A stretch of 64,000 bases of DNA from the NCBI GenBank assembly GCA_907165065.1, contig OU015524.1, positions 28,008,295 through 28,072,294 on the forward strand. The letters run 5' to 3'. Under the pieces are notes generated by a model. It was not told where the DNA came from. It made no database searches and saw only the letters and a list, made by a program, of their open reading frames with translations. Source of the stretch: Caprimulgus europaeus (Eukaryota; Chordata; Aves; Caprimulgiformes; Caprimulgidae). This document shows, in pieces, positions 24,501 through 35,508 of the stretch. Position numbers and translations under genes: made by a program. Every line of letters starts with the position of its first letter. Positions within the stretch are counted from its first letter, which is position 1.

Positions 24501-24846
24501 GCTCAGGTTATCTATGTTTGAATTAGTTCTTCTTAAATTAGGCTGACTTAGGCAATAGTAGCCATAACCTCTTGGGACTGGCTTGGCAGTACAAGAAAAC
24601 AGTGATATTAGTTTGAACATCAGTAGTACCCTGGCACATCAAATAAGTGAAAGGTTCCATTTAACTCAAGTTTAAGATTTTTTTGGCTGTGTTTGCACAT
24701 ACAGTCATACTTACATCTAACACTGAGAGCAAGAGTAGTGTTTGGTAAAATCTTTGACCCAGTGTTTTCTGCCTTTCAAGCACACAAGTATTTGGTCCCC
24801 TACTCTTCCTAAGTACAACACTGGTATAAAGTTTGAGACCTGAATT
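21587..24846. other. Non-coding stretch with a pyrimidine-rich tract
   Basis: A pyrimidine-rich run lies at about 23231-23285. It resembles a long splice-acceptor tract, but no convincing exon follows. No gene, RNA gene or named repeat is visible in the rest. Confidence 0.5.
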
Positions 24847-24864
24847 AAAAAAAAAAAAAAAAAA
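24847..24864. repeat. A18 homopolymer
   Basis: This is an uninterrupted A18. The minus-strand frame at 24661-24885 reads through it as poly-phenylalanine and is an artefact. Confidence 0.95.
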
Positions 24865-27440
24865 GAATATATGTAGGAATACCATAGTAAGAAGACAGTT
24901 TTCTCAGACTGGAGAGGCTTGGGGACAAGGGTAACAAAGCATTTATGAGCCTTTATGTGAAGCTACTATTTTTCATGCTCTCTGGAACATCTGTTTTGTG
25001 ATTGACTCTAGAGACCCCAGTTGTACCAGTTCTCTGCTTCCAGCAAAAAATCTCAGTGGGTTAACCAGTCATGACAATTCCAGCTTACAAATAAAAACTG
25101 TTTGCTAAGGTGGATGAACTGTGCCTTGTCTGTTGGTTTAGCTCCTGATTTCAGGCCAGAAGGCCTGCAATTAATATTTTGACCCTTTCAGTCTTTTCAG
25201 TTACCTCTGTATGAATTAATGCAATTAATTCTCATCTTAAGCTGATTCAAAAGCTCTCTTGGCAGCACTGTAACACAGTGACCACCTAAATAGTAAATGA
25301 AAACATAGCTAAAAAGAGTGAAAGCTTAGCAACATCTGCAGTACATTAAGAACAGTTTTGGAGTTCTAACACACGACCCAAGTGCCCAGCATCCTTGCAG
25401 AATGTCTTTTACTGCAGCCTGGTTTTGCTCTGGTCTTTCTCAGAGTTGGCTTAAAGGGCAAGTACTCTCCGATGACCACATTAATTGACCTGACAGAATG
25501 CATATAGAAGGGAGAAGTTATTACCATCTCAAATCACTATTTTCTATGTATATTTTCACATAAAATGAGTCTAGGTCAATGTCTAGCTCATTTAATACAT
25601 GTTTCTTATTTTACAAAGGCAACTATAATGAAGTTATAGAATTACAGAAGTCTGTCTGAAAAGAAATTTCTAGCTGCAAAATATTTTGAAGTTAAAGAAA
25701 GTAATTTCTTGTGACTGTGTAGCAATCCTGATAAAAAGCTTTCTCTATGTGCTGTCATTATCAAAAAGCAAGCCAAATCAGAGTCCCCATCCTTTGAATT
25801 TCATTCCATCATTTGAATCTAGATAATTTCATTTCCTGGTGGGCAATGCTAAAATATTGTCAACACCCAGATGAGTCAAATAATTTTTTGATGAAAAATG
25901 AGATATTCATAGTATAACTCACCATAAAAAACAGATAAACTGGGCTGAAATACAGAAAAGTTTTGCATTAGGTTGCTTGCAGTCTTCAAGGTACTGCCCA
26001 ATTGTCTTTTGTTCTGTATCTGTATTCATATATTCTTACCTACCCAGAAGAATCTCATCTCAGTGACAATTCCAGAGAAACTATGTGTATGCATACCCAC
26101 ACGTTTATATGTGGCATATTGTTCTATCTTTTCACATCCCATTTAGAGACTCATTTCATCCATGCTACCCACAGAGAGTGAGGGGCAATAGCAAGGGGTG
26201 GATACTATTCTGTCTCTATTGAGTAAAAGGAACAGAGGGTTTCCCTTCTCTTTTTTCCCATTAAATTGTGTCTTTTCATGTCCTCACTTGGCTTCCATAC
26301 AACAAGTTTAGAGGTATTTAGCTAGCGGTGTGCCTGTCATTACCTGCTCTGTGCAACTTAGAAGTTTTAGTAGAATTGATACTCAAAAGGCTTCATAAAG
26401 GTGGGACAGAGCTGCCACTGATAGTGGTATTACAAGACCTAGCACATTGCTGGTACTTGACTAATAATAAATGATAGCAATAATGATAAAAGAGTTGACT
26501 GATTTGAACAACCTTGTTCCCTGTATAGCATGGACAGTAAAAGCTTCCAGTGTAGCAATTTGTGTAGTTGTTAGGAGATCAGTAACAGTCTGGTAAATTT
26601 ACTTTAATGTTTTTCTCAGGGAAAAAGGATACATACAGACATATAGCTTAAAAATAAGATTTTTCAATCAGTGATCTGTAGCATAGTCTGATATGGCACA
26701 AAAGTAGTATTTTCTATTAATGCACTAATTTAATTATAGAGTTAGCGAACAAGTGTGTTTGGTGTGTACTGAATGACTTTTAAAGTAAAATATAACAAAA
26801 ATTTAAGTAGTGCTTCCTGAGAACCAGAAACATGCACTTCATCTTTTGTGTATTTTCTTAATTCTTGATTTGGGGACTGATTAAAACCTGGTGATTAGTG
26901 TCTGACTGTCCTACTCTGGTGTTAGCTAAAGTAAGGCTTTCCTAAACTGCTCTGTCCTCCTGTCCCTGCTACTCCTTGTGCCTCATGCATAATGCTTTTT
27001 ATTCAGGGGTCTTTCTTGGGGACAAATTACTGAGAAGGTGTGAAGATTAATTCTAGGAAGGATTTGGGTAGGCTATCAGTGCATGAGCATTTTTCTAAAT
27101 AATAAGAATAATAATTAGTATGACCTTATTGTTTAATTGCAGTAATATTGCAAAGTGAAAGTAGAATCTTGACCTTAACCTCCACTTCTTCAGGAACAGA
27201 CTAAAGAGAGAATTTTTACCATTGTTGCAGTGAAAATCTCTCAGCACCAACTCAATTTGGTTAAAAAAAGAGGGTAAAAGCATGAATAGAGTTGATTTCC
27301 TTAAGCAGTTTAGCACACCTCTGATCACAGAAGTTAAAAAAAAAAAAAGCTAACCAATATTCAAGTAGGTAACAAACCCACCTTTGTGAAATGAGATTTT
27401 CTTTGTATAGCGGCTAGGCAATATCTCCATCTATAAAGCA
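24865..27440. other. Non-coding stretch, possible MIR-like trace
   Basis: Around 26437-26485 the sequence 'acctagcacattgctggtac' followed by TAATAATAAATGATAG faintly resembles the 'tggcac..agtaagtgctcaataaatg' part of MIR/CORE SINEs, but the match is too short to call. A perfect palindrome GTATGCATAC lies at 26087-26096. An A13 tract follows the segment at 27336-27348. Nothing else is recognised. Confidence 0.4.
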
Positions 27441-27515
27441 TTTACAAGAGACATAAGGCTGTAAAGGACCTCCAGTCTTTGAGTCCAGACCTCGCTATTA
27501 TTTGACTGCATCAGT
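27441..27515 (-). mobile_element. Possible short CR1-like 3' fragment
   Basis: 'ataaggctgtaaaggacctc' followed by 'gagtccagacctc' (27453-27492) resembles the reverse complement of the terminal CR1/L3 signature 'aggactggaagggacctc..gtccagtccc'. Only about 75 bases are involved, so this may be a chance resemblance. If real, it is an old minus-strand fragment whose 3' end is near 27441. Confidence 0.35.
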
Positions 27516-28888
27516 AAAAAGTGTGTTAGTTATGTAATTTGTATATATTCTGCATGAACTCATGAAATTTCATCTTAAAATTAACATTGCTGTTGTGCTC
27601 TGTTCTAGGATCCTGCTTTACTGAAGGTCAGATACAATTATATCATTAAATGTTTATCACACTGAACATTTTTAATACACTTTTATATGCTTTTGAAAAC
27701 AGAAAGAACCCCAAACACAACATAACTAGGACGCAAAGTAACAATTATGTCCATTAGAAAAGACATTTGTATTGTTGACATTGGAAAGGAGAATGCAGTC
27801 TTCAGATATCCATGCCAGTATTTTGGCTAAACACATTTTTATTGAAAAATAAAACTAGGATTGAGCTTTGTTTGGTTGATTTTTAATTCTTTTTTTCTAA
27901 TAGAAAGTTCCAAAAAGGAGTACAAGTGAGTGCTATAAATTTTTTTTGTAAGATTACTGTAGATTGTATATTACAAAACAACTAAACAAAACTAACCAGA
28001 CAGTCCAGGAATTAAGCAGATGAAAAGCCCATTCCAGATGGGAAAGAGCTCAAGAGCAAGAGCTGCCCAGAGTCCAGAATGGTCTGTCAAAGGTAGGTTA
28101 TATTAGTGTAGTCTTGAAAAGAAGGTTTGGAAAAGAGGCAGAGTTAAGACAGCAGTTAAACTGTGTTTGACAGGCTAAATGGAATATATTTCCTAGCTCC
28201 AAACGACTCTACATTGCTCCTGTAATGGGTGTTTTGCTCAAAGCATAATGAGAAGAGGGAAAATTATTTCATTTGTCCGGACTATAATCAATCACTTCCA
28301 GGAAAATAAGTCTTTCATGATTTTCCAGCAGCAACAAAAGTTGTTAAATATATTAGTTAGTTGTTCAAATTGCCTTATGAAAGAAAAAATGAAAAGTTAT
28401 TAGAGAAACAAGTAAGATGCACAAAATTAATCTGTAAATTTATATCGATTCTTAGTCATTCTACTCTCTGTGCCTCGATACATGCCTTTTTTCTTTATTG
28501 TCTCTAAACTGCCAATAGCCATAAAAGCATGAAAGCAATAGAAAGGATGCAGAAGTCTCAAAAGAAAAGGGATTTTTCATCTGGCAGCATGTCCAGCCCA
28601 AAAGCCATAAAAGCCTTTCCTGAAACTTCAGAATTGCAAAAGCTTACTGAGTTTTGCCAGATTACTTGCTTCTGATGGAAATTCCCTAATGGTACTGGTG
28701 GTTTCTGGACAGTGATGTAAATGATTACACAAGGTGATTGTAGGCAAATGATTAAAAACTATTCTGCACAGCTATAATATCCAAGAATTTCTGAGTGCCT
28801 AAATCTGTGTTGTTTTATCTAGTCGTGAGAATATTATCATTCTCAAATTTAAACAGCAGGAAAACTAATTCACAGGGAAGTCAGTCTT
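27516..28888. other. Non-coding stretch, nothing recognised
   Basis: The sequence is AT-rich and unique-looking, and leads into the 3' end of the CR1 element at 28889. No frame or RNA gene is supported. Confidence 0.55.
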
Positions 28889-29990
28889 TATAGAATTATA
28901 GAATACCAGGTTGGAAGGGACCTCAAGGATCACCTGGGAAAAAAACATGGTCTAGACAAGATGGCCCAGCACCCTGTCTGGCTGAATCTTAAAAGTGTCC
29001 ATGGCTGGGAGTCCACCAATTCCCTGGGGAGATTATTCCAGTGGCTGATTGTTCTCATTGTGAAAATTTTTCCTCTTGTGTCTAATTGGAATATCAACAG
29101 GAGTAGCTTGTACTAATTACCTCTCCTCTTTTCCATGTGACTCCCTGTAAAAAGGGAGTCTCCATCTTCTCTGTAGGCATTCTTTAAATTCTGGAACATG
29201 ATAATGAGGTTTTGCCTAAGCCTTCTTTTCTAGCCTGTCCACATCTTTTTTGTATATTGCGGACCACAACTGAACACTGTTCCAGGTGTGCCCAGACAAG
29301 TGCTCAGCAGAGATAATGACATCTTTATATCTGCTGGTGATGCCCTTGTTGATGCAACCCAGCATCCTGTTGGCTTTCTTTGCAACAGCAGTACATGGTT
29401 CACTCATATTGACCTTGTTGGACAACAGGTCCCCCTGGTCCCTCTCCACAAAGCTGCTCTCCAACCAGGCAGATCCCAGTCTGTGCTGCATTTCTGGATT
29501 ATGTTTGCCCAGGTGCAAGACCTTACACTTGTCCTTGTTGAAATTCATCAGGTTCTAGTTAGCTCACTCTTCTAGTTTATCCAAGTCTTCCTTCAGGGTA
29601 TCTCTCCCTTCCAAAGCATCTACTTCCCCACTCAGTTTGGTATCATCAGCAAATTTAATCAGGGTACACTTGATCCAATCATCCAGATCACTTATGAAGA
29701 TATGAAAACAGCATTGGGCCCAACATCAATCACTGGGGAACCCTACTTGTGACAGGTTATCAGTTTGAAAAGGAGCTATTTACCACCACTCTCTAGGTGC
29801 AGCCTCTCAGCAAGTTCCCCACCCACGGCACAGACCACTTGTCTAGAACATAACACATCAGTTTCTCTGAGAGGAGGCTGTGGGGAAATGTATTGAAACC
29901 TTTGGAGAAATCCAGGTAGACAATGTCCACTGCTCACCACACATCAACCAAACAGGTCATTTTGTTGTTGAACAAAGTCTTGTTCCTGTA
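28889..29990 (-). mobile_element. CR1 LINE, 5'-truncated, with reverse transcriptase remains
   Basis: The 3' end lies at the low-coordinate side, where 'atagaattatagaat' precedes 'ggttggaagggacctcaagg' (28910-28929). This is the reverse complement of the avian CR1 terminal signature with its short tail repeats. Reading leftward on the minus strand, the element carries about 330 bases of 3' region. The C-terminal part of the ORF2 reverse transcriptase lies beyond it (see the separate entry). CR1 elements move by target-primed reverse transcription and usually end in 5' truncation, which fits the loss of similarity near 29975-29990. The 5' limit is uncertain by about 30 bases. Several stops and frameshifts show that the copy is dead and moderately old. 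Confidence 0.93.
29216..29930 (-). pseudogene. Broken CR1 ORF2 reverse transcriptase (C-terminal part)
   Basis: The minus strand encodes fragments of a non-LTR reverse transcriptase in the expected order. VDIVYLDFSKGFN is at 29892-29930, followed by RVVVN and then a PVTSRVPQ-type segment. FADDTKL, which holds the catalytic FADD core, is at 29633-29653. The frame then continues as MNFNKDKCKVLHLG from 29548. The last open part, 29216-29548, covers the region after the polymerase core, including AKKANRMLGCI and DRLEKKA near its end. Stops interrupt the VPQ region (29740-29760) and the interval between FADDTKL and MNFNKDKC is also out of frame, so no functional enzyme can be made. The endonuclease domain and ORF1 are absent because of 5' truncation. 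The family assignment is secure from motif order and from the CR1 3' end attached to it. Confidence 0.9.
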
Positions 29991-32900
29991 TAAGTCAACA
30001 TTATAATGCCTGGAGACTGTCTCTGGTATATAGGTTGCAAGACTGAACCCAGGATAGTAAGGATTTTATTTTGCATGCCTATGTGCACTTAAAATAAAAG
30101 GGTTGAGAAATTGTTCTTTATGTGTGCTGCATGCTCTGAAAGCCACTTTATTCAGGGAGCATAACATTGGATTCAGTGCTTGTACCTTTCCTAGACTCTC
30201 TAGAGGTTTGAACAGAGGAAAAAAAAAATAAATATGAGCCCAAACTAATCTCCCCAGAAAGACAAGAGGAGAGGAGAGAAGAGGAGAGGACCCATGAACC
30301 AAGTAAAGGGGGGAAGTTAGTAGATGTGTAAATTATTAGCTTTCAGTACTCATTTGAATCCAGGAATTTCCTATAGGCAATATTGTGCAAAACCCTGATA
30401 CTTTTTAAAGGTTCTCTGGAAGGCCCCTGCAGAGATTAACATCAAGTAAATTTGTTGCTGAGGCGGCAACGAATGGATGGAGCCTCAGCTGAGGTCCTGA
30501 ACATGCCTACACAGTGCTCTTCTGCTTTGCAGATGACAGGAAAGTTGTGTCTTGTCATATCATTTTCCTTTCAAAGCCACCTGAATTAGTCTGTTATCTT
30601 GGAAAAGACTGGGTTTTTTAAAATCATAAGCCCGTTTAGAAGCAGATAGCTCTAAAGTGTAGGTTTAGGTATTGTGTAGCTATGTGTCAGTTTTATGGAC
30701 ATAATCCTTCGGTTTTAACTGGGCTTTTTAATTTCACCAAAAAAGAAGGCAACTGAATTCTTCCAACCCCATTTAATTCCCATCTCTGTGTGCAGCTTCA
30801 CTTTATGTTTCTTATAACAAAAAGACTTTTAAAGTTGATAAATGGCTGCAAAGATTTTGCTTTTACTTTGTTGCTTTTCTGTTTATTTAACCAAGAGCAG
30901 TTCTTTTAGTCCTGACCTCAGCCTTGTCAAATAGACTGTGTTTGTCAAACTTCTCATGCTCCCATTAACTCCTAGCTGTTTCAATTGTCACATTTGATGA
31001 ATGGCTCAAATACTGTTAGCATCATTAAAAGCAGGGATACTGAGGGAAGTATTATGTTATACTGAATCCAAACATACACCATAAATAGGAAAATTCCAAG
31101 GAAAGAAAATCTTTTACTGCATAAAGGAAATTGCAAGTGGTTTAAAACTAATCTCTTTTAATGCCATCTTTCATATGTGCAGGAGACAAGAGAAAGCCCC
31201 TCAGGTTTCATGGCTGGTATTATCTCTTTATGCTTAAATAACATTAGTAGCTTTATAACCTTATTTATACAGAGCTCATGCAAGTGTTTGGTTGTGCTTG
31301 GCCCAACGAGCCTGAGTAGTGTGAATAAAAGCAATAGAACTGTTCCCACAGTGCTCTGTAGGTCCAGAGGGTCTGTCCCTTCCCAAAACAGAGCCTGCTG
31401 TTTTGTAAGTCAGGGCTTCCTCAAAACAAAGCCATACAGCGCAATTATTACAGGTTATTTCCCCGTCCTAAACTGACGGAGGCACCAGGGTGCACGGTGC
31501 TGGATGTCCTGGCCCCCATCCAGCAATGCCCTTGGCTTTGCCCGCCTGAGCAGTAACCACAGCTGAGCTTTCTCTGATGACCTGCCGGTAAAAGCTGTGC
31601 AAGTTCAGGCTTGCCAGGGTCTGGCAGAACTCAGTTCTCCAGTTACGCTCAAGCTAGAGTTTCAATTTATATTGTCTGGTGCTCTTGTCTGCCCTTTGTC
31701 GTACTTACAGCACAGTAAGTGCTAGCAAGAAGCAGAGTTCAGGATTAGTTCTGGAGAGTTGGGTAATGGCTTCAGAAGAAAGAATAAATATTTTTGTTAT
31801 TGTTGATGTGTTGTTGTTTTGGATGCTAGGCTTTTTTCAAATGTTGCAGTCTACATATAGGCCAAAGAACTACTGTTTAAATATTTTTTTTTTACATTCT
31901 TGTGGCAGATAAAATTATTCAGATGAATGTTTATACAGATACACATGAATATGCAAAGTTATATTTCTGTGCTTATTAGGCTCATGAAAAAGCTACTGGG
32001 GTATTTTTTGTGATTTTGTTTGGAATATTGTAGTTCTAACTATATGTGCATATATGAATAAGTTTGCTCTAATATTCCTAAGTGTTACTCATGTGGAATT
32101 TTCATCATGAATAAGTACACTGGTACAGTGTATTTTTCCTGGATGGTAATACAAACCATTACAATGAAGACAGCAGGCAAACCATTAAAGCAATTCTGAG
32201 ATGGCATCAGAAGTAAGTCGTTAAAGTTTATATTTTCACAAGCTACAGCAGCACATTGTGGGGGTTTTTTTCCTCACTAGAAGATAGAAAGACTTTATTG
32301 GTCTCAGTCTTTTACAAAACATGGAGAAAGCAAAGAAACTTGCAGTCATGTCAGAAACTATATCAACCAGAGTTTGCCTTCAGTGAATGTAACTCTGCCT
32401 GGTTGCTTGAGTGCAAGCAGTGGCAGAAATTGTCTCTCTGCTGTCACAGCTAATTCAAGCTTTATGTTTTGAGATGCTCTTTCTAAAACTTTAGTTTCAG
32501 AAAGATGATGCAGGATGTCAGTTACTGAGCTTGAGGCATCATTACCCTTAATTAATGATTTGTATCACAGCCAAAGCACAAAAGTAAAGATGTAGTGGGA
32601 TGCATTAATAGTTAATGGATTCACTTAAGTCTTTTTTCCCTTTCTTAGATGCCATAAGCAGCAGAGCAGTGCAGAGGTGGGCTGTGGGCTTCCAGCAAGT
32701 TACTACTGCCAGGGAAATAGGGAGGGTGGGCAGCTGGCTCCGCAGAAGCCATGCTCCTGGTGACTAACTGTACCAGGTGCATTCAAACCACCTCTCTCAC
32801 TCCATGCACCCCCTGTGTGAGTGATAGCATTTGTTATATGCTCCCAGGTGAAAAGGTGCTTCTCTTTGTTTGAACAAAATTATCCAGGTTTGTACATATT

Positions 32901-35431
32901 TAGATTGCAGTGATCTGGATGTCAACTATAAAAAAATATTTAACACTTTTCATCCAGATAAATCATGAAATGGTGTTACTGTATATAATCATGAATGTGT
33001 GTTTATGTCCTGGGCTGCATCAGGTTTGTTGTCTAGGACCCTAAATATACATTTGATTTCCAAAATAGTTGTGGGTGGTTTTTTTAATCAGTGGAGTTCA
33101 TCAAAGTTCTTTCATTATTCACTGAGTGATAATACTGTTAATGAGCAAAATACTTTTATTAGAACAAATGTTTTTTTCAGCCTCAACTATATACTTGTTT
33201 CCATCTGTACCCAAATTAAATATTAATCAAAACAAAGTAGGAAAGCTGCCATCATTCTCTCATGAGGCTTCCTGCATTTTTAATCATGTTTTGTTGGTGT
33301 CACTGGATTTCTGTTCCTCTCAGGAGCACTGAAACCTACAGAAAATGAATTCATTTGATTACCTACATTCAAACTGGGTCTGTAGGAACAGGCCATGTAT
33401 TTAATATTGCTTTCTATGGGAAAGGATTATAACCATCAGGGTAGCTGCATCTCAGTATTAAATATAAGTATGTATTATACACAAGTAGGTACTGAGCCCC
33501 CAACCCGCACATGCTTTCCTACATGCTTTCTTTGCTTGAGACCAGTGTTTATGAGAAAATAGACTTGGAGATCTGCAAGCTCATTTTGTCTTTAATGAAA
33601 CGCGATCTTGACCTGGAAAAGTGGGACTTGGGATGTTGGTATCTACACACTTGTTAAATCAGTGAAATGGAGAATCTGGCTCATAGTTCACTGAAAAGGC
33701 ATCAGCAAGGTTAAAACAAAACATAAGAAAATGCTGTTTTGCTGTGCCCCCTTGTTCAGCGTATAAATGATACTGTCAGGAGTTTTGAAGTGAGCATGGA
33801 GTCTTTTCCTGGAAAACTTCATTGGCAGAAAAATAATTTTCAGCAGAACTGAAGAACTGAGGGGAAAACATGGTATAAAATCAGTTAACAAGTTGACCCA
33901 TGGGCAGCTAAACTAAAAAGGCCTCATTTCCTATGGATTTCTACCACTACCACCCCACACCCCATCCTTGCAGAGGGACTGTACTGTGGCCAGGGCAGCG
34001 CTGCTGCATACGTGGTCGTGGGCTGTTCCCATTTTGCACAGGACTTGTAAGAACTTGATGGTCGTTGAGACCTCTGCCCTTCTGTAAAATGGAGTTAAAA
34101 CTGGGGGGAAAGAGCAAACAGATGACAGGCAAGCATTTGTAAAACACAATTATGTTGTAACCTCATTTCCCTGTGGAACTGTATATTTTTGTAAGTAGTT
34201 GGTATTTTTGGACATTGGATATTTCACTTTATAAAGGCAGTAAAAAGATGCATAGAAACAATCACAGAGAGGTGGCACCATGCTTTCTCTGAGTAAATAG
34301 CCACAAGGCCTTTCCAGATTGCTATATTCCACAAAAGACATAACCTAAACCTACTGCCTATAGCCCTTGTATTGTGCTGCACCCTAGATATTGAGGACCC
34401 AAAGCGCAGAACCCCTGTAGCAAACAAGCCTGCCTCCGTTATACAGTAATCTCCAGGATTGCCACATTCATGCTATTTAGACATGTTAACATTTGAAAGA
34501 GAACTCAAAATTGAAGGAGTGAATCCTACTTGACAAAATAAAAGACAGCACCAGTTTCTCTCTGGGAATGATGCTGTTGGTGTTAGAAGAATTGCAGCAT
34601 GTTAATTTTTCCCAGTATTTCTGAGTTGGGGAGTTCTCTTTAATAATGTCAGATTTCCTCTATAATGAACTATTAAAATTCTAGGACTAACTCAATACAG
34701 CTATGATATCCTCAGTATCCTTCAGGATAGCTGGCAGAACAAGTACACACTTTTAATTTTCTTTACTCTCTTTTTCTTGCTTGTTTGTTGCTTCAGTTTG
34801 CCCATGAGTGTTTTTGCCTTGTGCTGTTCCCACCCAGGAAGAATGCTAGGACTTGGTGGTAAATAAGGGACAAAGATAGTATCAACACAGGTAACAATGG
34901 GTTTTGTGTGTGTGGCTTTTGAGAAAGAAAATTTTGAAGAAATGTTGTGCCTTTTGAAATTTCTAGCTTTTATTAAACAAAATAAGAATTATATGTTTGC
35001 ATTTTCATTCAAATCAATTATACTAGAAGTGTGTGTGGGGGGTTTTGATCAGTTTTGAAATTCATAAAGGTGTGACTGAAAAGAATTATTTACTCTGACA
35101 TTAAAATATTAAATCATCATGAGAACTTGTCTCTGGGCTCATGGGCAATAATGTGTGTACCTCCTGTTCTCTATTTTACTTTTGTCTCACATGCATAATG
35201 TAAGAGGCCTACTTTTTTCAGAGAATGTGCATCTCTCTAGTACTATGTAGTCTGGACAAATTTAGCTCATAAGTTACATGTGCAACTAGTCCTTACTGGT
35301 TGAAAGCTTTGGAAAGGACTAGATGTAATTTAATTGCTTATTAGTATGATGTTGTCTGATTACTATGCAAGTTGTGATTTTATTACCTTAACACTACTTT
35401 TCGCTTCTCTTTTTGCTCATTGTCCCTCTAG
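29991..35431. other. Long non-coding stretch, nothing recognised
   Basis: A homopurine tract of about 26 bases with GGAGA-type units lies at 30265-30290. GC-richer unrecognised patches lie around 31450-31640 and 32640-32830. The longest frame (31177-31476, 99 codons, plus) has no known similarity. No gene, RNA gene or named repeat is supported. Confidence 0.5.
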
Positions 35432-35508
35432 TTGTGTGGATTTTCAGCCCACCCAGTTTGACTGAGCAGTTCCGTCCGGAAGCACATTGCGAGCAGCTTT
35501 CCTCTGAG
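35432..35508 (+). other. Candidate 77-base exon, weakly supported
   Basis: A pyrimidine-rich run ending in CCCTCTAG (35424-35431) is a credible splice acceptor, and GAG|GTACCT at 35506-35514 is a possible but weak donor. The enclosed 77 bases include several CpGs (around TTCCGTCCGGAAGC, 35470-35483) in a CpG-poor neighbourhood and one open frame through the segment. I do not recognise the peptide and the length is not a multiple of three. It could equally be an exon of a non-coding RNA, a conserved element or coincidence. Confidence 0.15.

Noticed and set aside
25630..25665. 'atagaattacagaa' string resembling a CR1 tail
   Set aside because: It is not followed by the 'ggttggaagggacc' signature or any CR1 body, so it is probably chance.
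26430..26490. MIR-like string ending in AATAAATGATAG
   Set aside because: The match is short and AT-rich and lacks a second signature block, unlike the fragments at 56663 and 61425.
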